DNA from: Monarcha castaneiventris obscurior
Taxonomy: Eukaryota > Chordata > Aves > Passeriformes > Monarchidae
Reading direction: 5' to 3'
Assembly (NCBI GenBank): GCA_026261815.1
Contig: JAMPIT010000348.1
Location: 620,001 to 684,000 of the forward strand
Length of the DNA: 64,000 nt
Shown here: in pieces, positions 45,033 through 59,300 of the stretch
Layout of the letters: every line of letters begins with the position of its first letter
How positions within the stretch are numbered: position 1 is the first letter of the stretch
Notes under the pieces: generated by a model
What the model was told of the DNA's origin: nothing
Database searches by the model: none
What the model saw: the letters and a program-made list of their open reading frames with translations, nothing else
Program-made: the position numbers and the translations under genes

Positions 45033-47004
45033 AAATTTATGAGGACTGCCATTTTCAACCCAAACGAAGATTTAAATCAACTTTGACCTAGACAGAAAAC
45101 TGATAACTGTCCAGAATAAAAGCCTTACTGAAAATAATTTTCTTTTTGTTATTAACCATGTATCTGAATTTGTTGGTAGCCCAGGCATATGCAACCCCAC
45201 AAAAAATGCAAACTTGAGCTACTTATTTCAGTATTGAGCCCTTACTGGAGGTACATTATGGAATAAACCACCAAAACCAGAGTAGAACAGCAGCTGATTC
45301 ACAGAAAGCACTCCATCCTCAAAATCTCATGCATCTGGTCATGTACAATCGCTTTCTTTCCTTTTTAAAAAAAAATTATTTAATTCGGGTACAGTCTGTA
45401 TGAGATTTAAAATTGCGAACCTCATCTGGTTCACCTGATCCATTATTTAGCAAAATACTCCTCTGAAACACTTGAGAGCAGCACTTCCAAATGGCAGGAG
45501 AGACAAACTCCGAGCTAATTTCAGTTAGCTGGATCTTTTTACATTCCAGTGCTGAACAACTGGGAGGGCAATGCTCGTGAGATGTTGTGTGTAAGCCTTC
45601 CCAGCTCAATTTCAACAGTTTCTAAATCTGCCAATTTCGGATTTCATACCTGTATCAGCTGCTGGGAGTCCCAGAGTTCCCTCCGGGTCAGAAGAGCACT
45701 TTCAGAAAAACATCACATTTGGCTGGACACTTCCAGCTTTATAACTGTTGGCTTGAGCATGTATTTGTAATAGTAAAACTGCATATTTTGTTCTGCTTCT
45801 GCTGATCTCATCAATCTGCAAAGTAATTTGTGAGTTTCATTGACAAGTTTGTTGTCTCAGATTAACAGCATTTCCTGAAGAGAGCTTAGCTCTGATTTCC
45901 TTCAAGCTTGTATGTCCTTTAGAGATACTCAGACAATTCCTAGAAAAACATCATGTCCCTTTGCCATTTGTTCCTCAGAGGAAATAAAATTTTAGGAAAA
46001 CAATTTTCAGCTTAAACTGACAGTCTGACATAGACATATGGGGAAAAAAAAGACTAAAATTGAGTGTACAACATCTTGCCGACCATGCCATGCTTGAAAA
46101 ATAGGATTTCACCATTTCTGGGACATTGCGGGAAGTGACCACACTTCCACAGACTCCATTCCCATGAATTCGTAGAGGCCCTGTGTGGATTTTTCCATTC
46201 ATTTCAGGTGTCGCACTTCAAGCCATGGTCTGTTACTATGAGAGGAAACATGATTTTCCAGCATCTTTGGACTCAAAATTGTGCAGCCCAGTCTCATTTC
46301 CAGCAGTGACAGTAATGGTGGCATTGGAAAAAAGAGAACATTAGCTGAGATTTCTAGAAATTGCCAAAATTAATTTCCCTGTGGTAAGATTTCTTTATTT
46401 TTGGGTTTTGTTGGCTGGAATTTGGCACAGAAACACAAGAACCCATAGGCAGCTTTGAGCACTTTGACCATCGAGCCTCCCAGTTTGCAGCCAGGTTTCC
46501 AACTAGAGGTCAGCAAGTGACCATCTGAGTGATTACCTCTGAAGGTCTGACCCTCAGCCTTTCTAGGTGTGGAAGTGACCTTATTTTTCGTAAGTTCAGC
46601 CCACCTTAAAGAGAGCAAAATACAGCACCTAGTAGAAAGTCTTCTGCTTAGATATCCAGGACTAGTAAGTTACTTCTGGTAAGTCAGATGAGAAAATCTT
46701 GAATAAAATAAATTACTAAAATGTCTAGTCCTTGTGAAATAAAAATATATTTCTTTGTACTGGGGAGTGAGGGTTTGAAATACTTATTTTGAAATATGCC
46801 TATTGAAAAATCTTTTTAAGTCAGACATTGCAGTCAGATAATTTTTTTATCAAGGCAATTTTCCCTAGGAGGTGGGAAGGAAGAGGGAAACTTCTCAAAG
46901 GCTCAACTTGCTCCAAGCATCACGAAATGTTTCATCTCTTCTGGCAGACAGAGAATTTTCCTCTTGGGGGCATTTAGATGCCTCCTTTTGAAGAAATCAA
47001 AAAA
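45033..47004. other. AT-rich non-coding stretch
   Basis: I see no gene or element that I can support here. Confidence 0.5.
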
Positions 47005-47009
47005 AGTTT

Positions 47010-48495
47010 TGTCATGGTTTAGCACAGTTTGGGATTTTAGTTAAGAAGGGCTCCATCAGCCACAGAAGTGATTCTTTGCAAAAAGGTGCTTACAGCTTCC
47101 TCTAGACCCAACAGAACCAACCAACTGGCTAGTCTGAATATTGGCAACTTTGTTAAGCCACTTAAGAAGCTTGACACGCCTCTGTGATCCACAATTAAGA
47201 ATGAACAAACCCTGGGAAAGCTGTCTTGCTTCCGGCTTTTGGACAGGTAACTTGGCAGCCTGCGGTGCAGCCCAGCAGGCCTGGCCAGGTCGGCCGCGGT
47301 GAGGTTTGGCTGAGATCTCAACTGCTTCTGCTCACTAGACACCCAGTGCAGCCTCCTCAGTGCAGGCCAGGCTGGCCAGGAGATAGCCACCCTGGAGCCA
47401 CGCAGCCCTGTTCCACCCGCGGCCCTGCTCCATGCAGGCAGCCCTGCGGCACAGTTTGGCCAGCCAGGCCAGCCCTTGCCTAGTGCGGCTGAATTTCATC
47501 TGAGGCTGCTGCCCGGCAAAGATCATGTGACCAACAGGGATAAGCAAATTCCAGCTGCAAGGCCCAGGTGAGATTAATTGTTTTAGTGCTGTAAGATTCC
47601 TCCAGAACAGGTGAAGCCTGCAGACATCAATCTTCTCCCAGGTCAGAGGAAAGGGACAGGGACGGTGAAGAAAACACCATAAAGATGCCCAAGTCAGTGA
47701 GGAAGGAAGAGCTGAAACCCGGAGAGAGGAGAATGAGGAGATGCTTCAAACCTAGAAGCTGAAATTCTGTTGTAAAGCAATGGTGATGGACTATGATACA
47801 TCAGAGTACTCATTGTAATTTCATGAAAACATGGGGGTGGAGCATTCAAACCTCAACCATGAGCAAAATGTTGAATATTGAAGTAGCTGTGATTTGATGA
47901 GAAGCTTGAAGCCAGAGAGAGACGAAAGTGATGAAGACCCTTGCTCCCAGGGAAGAAGAAGACCTCTGATCCTAGAGATGAAGATGGTCCCAGAGACAGG
48001 TGAGGAGAACCTGTGCTTCTGAACAGCTCATCCTTAAAAATGGTACCCCATTAGCTAAAGAAACCCTCAAAAGCAGTTGTGGGAAAGCTGTAAGTCGAGG
48101 GAAGGGACTTTCACATGCAAGTAGAGAACCATCCCAGGCAGCTGCCTTGCTGTGACATTGAAGCTACAAGAGATTGTTTCTTGTGGAGATGTCTCCATAG
48201 CACGAGCAAGAGAGACTCCTCTCCCTAAGTGAACTGAAAAAAGGTTATTGTAGAAGTGGTAAACTGACTGAAAATCGCAAGGGTTGTCTTTTATGTTGTC
48301 AGTGAGAGAAGGGAGAAAGGTGGGGGGAAGAGAAGTGTTCTGAAGGTTTAGTCTGACTTTTTTTTCTTTATTTTAGGTCTGTTAATAAACTTCTTTATAT
48401 TCTTTAAAATTTTGTGCCTGCTTTCTTTCCCCTAATTCTTATCTCACAGAAGGAAAATAAGTAAGTAATGGATATTTTGAACCCAAACCACTACA
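47010..48495 (+). mobile_element. Long ERVL-type solo LTR, 1486 bp
   Basis: It begins TGTCATGGTTTAGCA and ends CCCAAACCACTACA, the TGTCATGGTTT/AAACC terminal style of bird ERVL LTRs. The flanks AGTTT (47005-47009) and AGTTA (48496-48500) form a 5-bp TSD with one difference. A TTAATAAAC signal lies near 48383. A GC-rich block occupies 47230-47530. It may be one long LTR or a shortened element; no protein-coding part is visible. Confidence 0.75.
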
Positions 48496-48500
48496 AGTTA

Positions 48501-51500
48501 TTACTGAAAATGTACCCCCCTAAATTTCAGTGTAATAGCTGTCTAAGGAATTTTCACGGTTCTTCTGGCCACGTCCTTTTTTCCTTTTTCTTCTTCTGTA
48601 AAAACGAAGAATCCCTCAAATTGTAATTGGATTATTTGTGGTTTGGAAATGACCATAGAGGAAAGAAAAATAAATAGGGACATATGGCAAAACAGAACAA
48701 AGGATTTAATTAAACTAATCATTGACTCCTAGCTGAGAAATCTTCATTCTGAAGAGAAGCCTGAGGAAAAATCCTGAGAAATCTTTACTCCTGAAGTTGA
48801 AAGCTTGGAACATACTGGAAAAAGATAATGCTTGAATGATTCATTTAAACTTTGCCTTTAAAATAAGCAGGCAAGATAAAACCATGACAAAGCACATTCT
48901 AAACTACCCATATCTCCTTTTCCTTTTTTTTTTTTCCTTTATCTGCATTTTGCTTAGAAAAACACAGATGTGAAGGTTCCAAAGCATGGATAAAAAGATG
49001 GGAGATACTAAAAGTTTAAATGGCCAGGAAGATTAAAAGCCTGAAATTTGATTGGCCATCAGAAGATGTTCCAACAATAAAAGATGGATTTAAGAAATGA
49101 AGGGTTTTTTAAAAAAATACTGACCTTGAAATTTCTTGATAATTGGAAAAGTTTAATTTTAAACAAATTTCAAAGAGTGTTTTCCCTCATTCTAAATAAC
49201 TCACAGTGAAGAAATATGCTCTCTAACTGATCTTTTTTTCTTTTCTCTTAAAGAAGTTCTTATAATTGTAGATTTTTCCTGTCAGTACCCTTGGGGATAT
49301 TATTACAACTTAAAAGTTATTTCTGAATGTTATTTTTTTTCTTATTCAAAGAATTTTCAATCTGTGAAATTCTGCTTGGTGGTGACTAATGGACTTTAAC
49401 TTCAAAAGCCTGACACTTCAAATATTTCAAATTGACCCAACGTGTTCAATGTTGTTTTTAAAATGAAAATTCAAATCAAAATCCTGCTGGCTTTTGTGGG
49501 GTTTTGAGATGTGTTTTGCTTTGTTCTGTTTCGTTGTTTTTTCTTCTGTCTCTTCACACCCAGGAAATAAAATAGGATCTGAAGCATTATAGGAATTAAT
49601 ATCTGTATGCAAGGAATGAATCTTACTTGTTAACAAATGTAAGAGGTACTTTAATCCATTTTTCTTTTTAAAAAAAACATGAATATTTGGGTTAAACAAA
49701 GTTGTGCTGTAGGTTTTGGGGTAGTTTTTTGTCTGTTTATTTATATTTTGTTTTTATTCCAGAAGCTTACACTGTCAAGAACTGTCTGACCTGATAATTT
49801 ATGCACAATGTGAGATATCTGACAAAGACCAGAGACAGCCATGGAACTTTTAATACATGAAGAGAGAGTGCTCAGATACAGTAATTGTAGAAAGTGGTAT
49901 ATAACTTAATCCAGGTCAGTGTTAGCAGCATGAGAGTCTTCAAGTAAGTGCAAAAAACGATGGTTCTCAGTGGTCCTTGGGAAAGCTTTGTAAAAGCACA
50001 GTCACCGTGTGTAGTGGGGAGATAGTCTGAATTTTGGAAACTGAAACAAGAGTTGTGCCTAGGATTTGTTTGAAACTATAGGAGGAGCATTGGTTAAGTG
50101 GATGCATTTCTCATGGGAACGATGCAGAAGTGTATGTATTATATACCACATGTAGATGAGAGCAGTGATTTGAACATTTGCCTCCTAGATATTTGAAAAA
50201 GTAGATAGAACCGGTGTCCTTCCAGGCAGCATTCATATTTAATTGTATTCAGTGTGGAATAGCTGAACTCGGTCCTGAAAAGAAAAAAAATATTGTAATA
50301 TCTAAGATGATTTAATGTATAAAGCAAACCATTTTCTGCTCAATAAATTCACTTTATTGCACAGATAACTTGTACTAAATTCACTTTTAAGCGGTAAGCA
50401 TCTTTTAACTGCCAAATAAAATGCACCTGCCTTTACTTACTATTTGTATTTCTTCATACATAGCATGGGATCATTAAATGCATTTGAAGAACAGCCAGCA
50501 TCTACACTATATGTGGAGCAAGAGCCAAGAACAACCTGCTTTGTTGCTGTTTGGTCTGAAAATAACAGCCTGCTGAACAGAGGGGGTTTTTTTGTTTTTT
50601 GTTTTTTGTTTTTTGAGAAGCTGTTTTTCTCTGGAAGCTGAATTCCAACCTAATCGAGACTCAGTCAAACTTTGGTTTGTAAGACCAGGCAGTGACTGGC
50701 ATCTCAGCACAGAATGAAGTGCTGCAGAAACCTCAGGGTCCATCATGTGTGAAAGAGCAGAGGTGTAATGGGTACTTCTGGCACCAACAAAAGATCAGCA
50801 GCACACAGGGTCTGATGCACCAGAGGGAAGAAAACTTCCCTGGAGGAGGAAATGCAACTGAATCCTGTGTATTTCTGCATTTGAGCCTTTCCACAGCACT
50901 GGATTCAACAGGGCCAGGCTCCCAAGGATCTGTTCCTTAATTCTGACCTTTATGGTTTTTTATCTTTACAGTATGTTATCCTACTATGCAGTCACAGCTG
51001 GTAAAAGCAGAATCAGTGAGACTTTGTGACATGCCTAGACCTATTTCAATATCCCTAGTGAAGAGCAATGAGAAAAGTCTTCAAAATAAAACCTGGTATT
51101 AATAATTCTGACCATTCACTGGGCTCTTCAGCATGTGTTTTTCCTGAAGGATTTTTTTCCTGCTTAATCTAGGTCCATAAACCAGGAAAAAAAAAATCTA
51201 TTTTTCTACTTGAAGAAGGAGGTGTAAAAAAATTGTTTCCATTTCCAGAAGCATTATAAAGCCCTTCAGAGCCAAGTACTCTGCAAATCCACTTCAGGGT
51301 CCAGGTAGTCAGTGCACACCATGGGGAAATCATCTCTCTTGTCTAACTCAGAATTTAAAGTGGATACCTGGATCATAGGTCGTGAAACCATTTCCTCAGG
51401 CGAAGAGTTAGAGCATAACTCTGAAAACCCCCGTAGGTGTCCCTTCAACCTTGGTCCAGTTGCCAGCCAGAGGCTGTGGAGCTGGCAACACCTCTGCCGG

Positions 51501-54500
51501 AAGACTCAGGTGATGCTGTTTTCTCTCCACCTCATCCTTCCTGGGTGTTCACGAGTTCCTGCTTCCATGTAGGAATGAAGGAATGAGCAGCATAATGCAA
51601 CCAATTCAGGAGATATTTGGATGTCACACTTTGCATATCACGTGCCATAGATTAGAGTTCAAGGTCATATTATAGGAAAAACAGCACAACTGCAGAGCTG
51701 AACTGAAACTGTGTGTCACAGAAAAGGGTGTGCTGTGAAAGACAGACTGGTCAATTGATATTTTTTTCCAATTTGAGAAAAAGAAAGGTGAGAAATAAGT
51801 CACTTAGGGCAAAGGCAATATATAAGAATTGCAGAAGTAACCAAGGACTAGTAGCTAATAAAAACCTGTTTTTGTGTACCACGTGTTCTGAGTGCTGCCT
51901 GGGTTCAACCATGATGAACCTACCACCTCCTCTGAAAGGCCTGGGTTTGTGTCAGGAAGTGCTCTAAGTTATAAAATAGGAGTTGCTTTGGTTGGCATGA
52001 GAGTTGTGTTTTTCTCTATTTTTATCTTGTTGAGGCTATCAATGTATTACTGTTAAGCTGCACTGAAGAATAAATCAAGCCGCTGAGGTGAGCACAAATT
52101 CATTTGTGACTGTGTGTGCACAGTGGGATTAAGCAACAGGGCATAAAGGGAGTTTGATAACCCTGATTTTTTTTACTGTTTTTTGGTCCATGTAATTTTG
52201 CTCAGTCTAGACAAGTCTGCTGTTATGAGACTGACCATTTGTCTTACTTTTGTCTGCAGTGAGGAGCTGTCTGGTGATTGTTCTCTCTTGAGCACAGCAG
52301 GCTCAATTACAGGTTGAATGGGTATTTATGGGTGCATTTTGCAAAAAAGGTGGCATGATTTTGTAGCTAAAGGAACATCTTAGAAAGTCTCTGTGAGGCT
52401 GTCAGACACTTAATTGCTCCTTGAGTTGATACAGTAGCTGGTGAATTGGCGAATTTCTACAAAATGAGTTTTTCTACAAATTGAGTCCTCAATAAAGAGA
52501 TTTATGTAACTGTATTACATAAATCCTGGGTCAGACCCATTAGCTGATGTAAACCCGCAGAGTTCAATTTCCATATATCTGCTATTATTTATATCAGCTC
52601 AGACCCCAGTCTTATATTTTCTCAGCCTGACTAGATCATTATTTATTAAAAGTGAATTTGCTATTTACAATACCCTAGAGATGCAAAACAGCCAGGTTTC
52701 TGGCTTAATTTCACTGAATGTGAACTAAAATCATAGGGAAGCACTAAATTTGGAATATTTTCTTCAGCAGTATTATTACAGAGACAATTTTGTGTTAGCT
52801 GTCTGTTCAGAAAGTCTAAACCACATTGCAACTAACGTTTTACACGGGAAGCATATGAGAAAACATATGGAGTGAGTCGTCTTTACGTAAACATTCAGGC
52901 AGGTTGTGAATCTGAATTGCTGCAGCCGTTCTGCACATTCCTACAAAGAGACGCCAGCAAGAGATCCTGGAGTGGAATTGTCCCCTCAGAGGTACTTGGC
53001 AGTGATTAATAAGGGCCAGGGTGATGCACAAATCATTTTCTCTCTGAGATCTATGAAGTAGCCCTAGGAGGAATGGAAGTGCTACTACTACATTTCAGCC
53101 AGGCTGAACTGGCATCGGTAGCAGGAAAACCAGAAGAAATGTGATCCCCAGCTGATCTTGCCATGCACACCATGGAAGGGACTTCCTTGGAAACAAAACC
53201 CAGAAGGAGCTGGTCTGTGCTCCTGCACAACAGGGCACCAGAGCAAGGAACATGGGATGGGACATCTTCCTTGGATGGTGGTCAGCCTCAGACAGAATCA
53301 GCTCTGTGGGTTATGGGGTACAAACGGGATTTACTGCTGTGGTGGGACATTAAAACAGGTCAGACCATGAGAATGTCACCTGTAAGTCTGCATTCTCTCA
53401 ACTGCAGACAAGCATACAGAGGTATCAGGCCAAATCAGGCAATTGGTGTCAGTATTTCTGCCAAGAATATGAAACTCATACTCCAGTCAAAGCAATGGGC
53501 AGTGAAAAACGTGAGATGGAAATCCTGTCTACACCTGGGCAAATATTTCACTTACACCAGTCTTGGCAGGCAAAAGTGTGTGTCCTGATCAACATTCACA
53601 TTTGAGCTCTTGCCTAATCTTTACTTTTTTGTTGGCTTAATTTTTTTCCTTCTCCTTCCTTCACAGTGGTGTTCAAAACTAATACAGGTATATCCTTAAA
53701 TCCAGATTTTTCCCTTGATCCATGGGGAACTTCCAGGAGGGTTTTAAAATACACCACCTGTGATATGAGGTCTTGCTGAGCCAATAAATCCCAAGGAGAA
53801 TGGCAGCAGGAGAAGCTGGGCTGAAGTGGTGTTGATACACAAGTCCCTGACAGATTTCTTTCCCAGCAGTGTGTATGACAAACCCACTCCACAGATGACA
53901 AGTGACTGCTGGGCTCCCATTGGGCGTCTTTGATTCCACATCTGAGACCTCAGAAGCTCTATTTTTATGTCTTTATTTAGCCTTAGTGACAGGGGTGTCT
54001 TGGCTGAGCCTGCAGAGTGCCAGCCAAGGTGGCAGCTGTCACAGAGAAACGTGCTCAGACACATCTCAGATGATCCCCTTAGCAGCAAGTTCCGCTTTCT
54101 TGGGGCTCCCCTGACACTGCCACTTGTGCATCTCCCAGCAGGGAAGGGAAATTGTATCTCAGAGCAAGCCACATCCCTGCTCAGGTCACTCACTGACCAG
54201 CCAGGTTCAGGTGACACGGAGGGAGGTGTGTTTCCTTCTTGCTGGTACCCCCAGTGCCTGCAGAGCTCCTGTTACCAGTTAAATTCCCTGACTGAGCCCA
54301 TGCTTGATGAGTTTTCTGCCTGCCAATAGCTACGTGGGACCTGGTTGTCATTTTTCTTCAGCATTCCTTCCCTTCCATCTTCACAGAGAGCAGAATGGAC
54401 CAGAAGTGACAGCTGTCACTCTGTGGCTATTAGTACTAATGGATTTATGGGGTCTGACAGCACTGGGCAAAGGGGCCGCAATGTGAAAACCTCATTACTG

Positions 54501-55213
54501 CTAGAGAAGATTTCCTGTCTTTTATTGTTTCACAAGAATTAATATTCTTTTATAGAACTTTTTCACTCTCTTTCTCAATTATTGGTTTTTTGTTTTTTTT
54601 TTTTTTTGCCAGGGAATGGCAGCCAGCATTTGTTCAGCAGATCACAGGGAAATTCTTTTGATTGATTTGTGAAAGTACTAACAGATTTATATGACAAAAA
54701 TTTAAAAAGAGGTGTGAAGTTATACCTGCTGTCCCTTCTACCATGTGATTAATCACTAAAATAAGACTAATTAATTTTTTTTTTTTAATATTGGATGAGC
54801 AAGGTGAAGCACACCTGATGTCACATGAGAATGAGGACAGGCTTTTGGTGGCTTTTGAAACTTTGAGGATTTTGTGGGTTTGGTGGGTTTGGTGGGTTTG
54901 GTGTCCCACCAGCTGCAAGAGACCTGTGTGATACCAAGAGGTGACTTTTGCACTTCATGACAATGAACTAGGAAAGTGAAGACAACATGGGGAGTCAGAG
55001 GGAGAGGGAATGGAAGGAGGAACTTTGATTTCTGGTCGTCTCTGAGGAAGAGTTAGGACTGTTTTCCCATTTATCTGTTGGTTTTCCAGGTCACTCCCTC
55101 TGTGTTCTCCCTGGCCCTTTATAGTTTATCTCAATATGAGGCAGCTAAAAGACTCCTTAGAGCTACTTTGCTCCAGGATTGCTCTAATCTTAGTCTGTAT
55201 TTTAGGTAAAAAA
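48501..55213. other. AT-rich non-coding stretch
   Basis: Short open frames such as 53163-53588 and 54217-53744 have no recognisable domain or splice context. No LTR or LINE ends were identified. Confidence 0.45.
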
Positions 55214-55346
55214 CTTCCTTCCTTCCTTCCTTCCTTCCTTCCTTCCTTCCTTCCTTCCTTCCTTCCTTCCTTCCTTCCTTCCTTCCTTCCTTCCTTCCTT
55301 CCTTCCTTCCTTCCTTCCTTCCTTCCTTCCTTCCTTCCTTCCTTCC
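55214..55346 (+). repeat. CTTC tetranucleotide microsatellite, about 33 units
   Basis: It is a 133-base uninterrupted run of CTTC/CCTT followed by a slightly imperfect edge to about 55354. On the minus strand it gives an artefactual Lys-Glu-Gly-Arg repeat frame. Confidence 0.98.
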
Positions 55347-56295
55347 CTCCTTCCCATTTTTTTTTCTATGTGTCATGTTCCTTTTTTTCTGCAACAAATT
55401 TTGGCTGTTTCATCAAAATTATTAAGAAAAACAACCATCTATTATAATTTTCTCAACAATAAGAACAGTCTCCTATTACTATATTCCTGGCACAAAGCCC
55501 ATTTTTAAAATTAGAGTCCTAATCCTTTAGCTGCATCTCCATGTCCTGCCACATCCAAGGCAGATAAAAAGGTTGGTATCAGCAGGAACATCAGATCACC
55601 AGACTTTGTGACTGAAGTGTCATCAATTAGCACATCCCCCATTCAAAAAGCAGAATGGCAGAGAGCAGGGTGATCTGAGACATACAAGGTACTGAAACAT
55701 CCATTTCTTCCTGCAGTGCTGACCTCCAGCCAGGTAAAGTGCTGACAAAGAATAAACCGTAACTGGAGAGGATAGGATGGTTTGGGGCAATGTGGAGTTT
55801 AACTGAAGACTTCTGTCCTGCTGGAAAGAAAAATATAAGATATTCCTTGTCTGCTCTCTGGAAAAGCATGGCCTCTGTGAGAGAGAAAATTGGATTCTAA
55901 TTTCAGTTACTCTGTGGTGGACTAATGAGCTCAGAATAGATAAAAGATAACCCATGAACCTATAGTTTCTAATCTTGCACTTTGTCAGATTTCACTCACA
56001 TACTCTTTTGAACACTTGTCAGGTATTAAAGTGGTTTGTGTGTCTCCATGTTTCAATTCAATGTCCTTATTTTATTTAATTTATTTTATCTTATCCAAAA
56101 AGAATTTTAAGGGCCTTGATTTTATTCCTATTTGGAAATGAAAAGCAAAGAAAAAAACACCAAAAAACAATTTTCAAATGGCACCATGACCAGGAATAAC
56201 CCTGCTTCTTTCTCTGTTAACTTTTCTGAAAAATTTTGCCCAGGTTCTTCCCCCTAAAGTTATAAAAATATGATGTCACAACTTTCCTTTTCATG

Positions 56296-56372
56296 GAATC
56301 ACACAAAATGGGCAAGGTTCGTAGAGACCACTGGAGCTCCTCTAATCCAACCTCACTGCACAAGCAGAATCT
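56296..56372 (-). mobile_element. Old CR1 LINE 3' end fragment
   Basis: The plus strand reads GGAATCACACAAAATGG, then GAGACCACTGGAGCTCCTCTAATCCAACC, the reversed CR1 3' end pattern (mutated ATTCTATGATT repeats and GGTTGGACTAGATGATC-type core). It is diverged and short. Confidence 0.65.
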
Positions 56373-59300
56373 TTCCCCCCTTTAAAAAAAGAAAATAATT
56401 CTTGGCATTCATACTGAGTCTGATTTTATACAGAGAAGCTACTGACCATTCATCACAGCAACAGAAGATATTTCTTGGGTGATTTTTAAGTTTATTTCTT
56501 ATTTTATTGATGAGTAGCGGTAAACATCACTGAAGTGACTTGCAGCTTCACACAAATCTCACTGGATATATCCAGGAGGAATGTTTTTGTCAGAGAGGGC
56601 TGAGAGGCAAAACCCAAGTGATTAAAATCCAAAATGATGCTTAGAATGGTACAATAAAAGAAGCCATTTATTTCAAAAATACTCCAGGCCCACCAGTATC
56701 ATTAATCTTGTCTGAAATGACAGAAGAATAATGAAGAAGAGCAGGTGGGGATGGGGGTAGAAGGAGAAAACAAGACAGAGTGAAAAAAGCTGTCAGTATT
56801 TTGAAAGACTAAATGAAGAATTATGTTTATAACCATCCAATGAGGGAGATTAATAAAATTAAGAGTTCCTCATGGAAAACAACCCTTCAGACTGAAAAAT
56901 GCATATACATGAGGATTTGTGCTTCTGGCTGGTGTAACCTGGTTGAGGGGCTTTACACCAAAGGGAGCCATGGGCTCATCAGTCCCTGGAGCTGCATCGT
57001 GCAGGAACTCAGGCACTTTCTGTCCTGCTTTCACTGGTACCTCACACAGCTGGAGATCAGCTGTGTCAGAACCAGTGCCAGGGATGGCTCTGGAAAGGGC
57101 TGGGAGGCTGGGGATGGACAGGCAACCCTCAGCCTGAGCTGCTGCAGTGCCATCCGTGGGGACATCTCAGCTTAATGCTGCAAAAGCCACAACACCACCG
57201 CAGGGCAGGGCTCTGTGGGGACATTTTCTGCAGGATAGGGATGTTTTGGCGGGATGCCAGTCTGTGGGGCCCCACTTTGTCTGCAGCCCCTGCATCCCAG
57301 TGAGTGTTGGGTGTTTGGGTATGGCAGACCTTTGTTGTTGTTGGTTTGGGGTTTTTACAGTTGAAGTTACAATTCCCCCTTCTTCCTATCTGACAGCCCA
57401 TTTTGTCTCTTTATTTCCTGAATATCCCTGCTGCAGATGGCATTGTAACAAGAAACCATTACCCAATTAGCACAGAGCTTGTATATTGCAGAAAGAAGGC
57501 CAATAGATTAATTTAAAAAGAAGTCCAATAGATTCGTTTTACACAGCTGCAATCTAAATTTTAATTAGTAACAGTTTAAAAAGACTGAGCCCGAATCCAT
57601 TCAAAGTAACCAATACTTGGACAACCTGCAATCCTCCCCATCTCATGCTACAGGTAATACATTTTTCCTCTGCAGTCAATGCAGCCAATTGTTTCTCAAG
57701 TGCCTTTTAAATATATTAACAAGCTGCTGTCAACACATTACAGAAATTGATTCCCTTTATAAAACACATAAGTACCTGTCAGGAATACTTTGGTCAGTTC
57801 TTTGTATATGTTCAAACTTCACATATTTCGCTGAGCAGGAAGCATTTCCTTCTGCATCCCTTAGGAAAATTTCTTCACAGAAAAAGCTAAGTGCTGATTT
57901 TTTTTTTTGTTTTCCCACCAATATTTGGCACTTCAGAGCAGGGACAAGAAGAGAGATATTTTTCCGAAGAGATTGGGAAACATATATTTACTTTAAATCT
58001 ATATTTTGCTTAGAAAATACGTGCATTACCATCATATTTTTAAAATGCTTAGATTGTGCAGCAAGAGTTTGTCAGGAATATTTCTGAATTCCTGCCTGTC
58101 CGTTCTCTTTCCACAAAGGATGTTGACTGGTTGAAACAGAGTCCTTGCAGTAACATGCTGGGAGCAGTAAAAACTCTTTCCTGAGATAGTGACATGTTCT
58201 GAGTCTACCCTCAGTAATACTTGCTGAAAATACAACTCAGGAAACACTCGCAGTAGTTGAGTGTTGAATCTATTGGACTTGAGTTGAAATACTCCACTTT
58301 TGCTTTGTCAAAATCACCTCCTTTTAATTCACCTGGCAACTTTCCACATTGGACTCACCTTATTATGATCAGAACGTACAGTTCTCATTTGCAGGAGGCA
58401 CAAATTCCTTCCTCATGAAAGGATCTTCCAACAGCAGGTCTTCACTCCCTTACTTTGCTGTTCAGCTTCTCTTACTGAGGGTCTTGTTGGTCTTCATTGG
58501 ATGGCAGCTGAACCTCTCAGGAAATTCAGTTTGTATCATTCTTCCAGCTTCTCAGTTTGCCTGGCCTGCTGATTTTCCAGGAAGCCAATTATCCCAGCCT
58601 CCACTGTGGAACATCAGAGGTCAGTGCTGTGGAAGTCTGCTGCAAGAATCAGATCTTCAAAGTCATTGCACACATGGAGATATTTATTCATGAGGGCCAA
58701 TGGCAGCTGGGTAGAGGGGCTTTCTCTGATTCCTCCAAAATTATTTCCAGGGATTTGCCCACCCAGGGCAGTGCTGCTGCTTGGATTGTGTGGGGCTCCT
58801 TGATCTCATCAGTCCTGATGGGACTTCACCACCCTGCTCTATTATCTCATCACAGGACTCCACAAAATGTGCTTAACACCACAAGCCATTGCTTCATTAC
58901 AATAATGAAGAAATAAATAAACCTGTGAATTGTGGATCAGGAACACACTCTTTTCTACCCAGCTCCAGTGGTTTAAGGTTTATCATATGAGGTCAGTCAA
59001 TTTCCTCTTTCCCTCTCTAATTCAGTGCATAATATTGATGCAATACATTAAAGGAATTTAATTGGCTCAGCATCCCTGTGAAACCAATGCTTTTGAGAAT
59101 ATTCTCAGTAAAATTAGTGAAAATCAGCAGTTGTAACGCCATCCATTCCACAGCTTCTGACCTAATTCTACCCGTATTGGAAAAAAAATGCCCAGTCACA
59201 GGGCAGGTTTCCTCAGTTTTTGTTGCCTTTTCAAGCATATTCTACAATTGTATTCTGAATTGTCTGAGGGATGTCAGACTCACTATTTCCTCCCAGTACA

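Noticed and set aside
55131..55447. Frames with Lys-Glu-Gly-Arg or Phe-Leu-Pro-Ser repeats
   Set aside because: They are translation artefacts of the CTTC microsatellite.
57617..58087. 156-codon plus-strand frame
   Set aside because: It has AT-driven Phe/Ile/Leu/Ser composition, no motif and no splice or promoter context.
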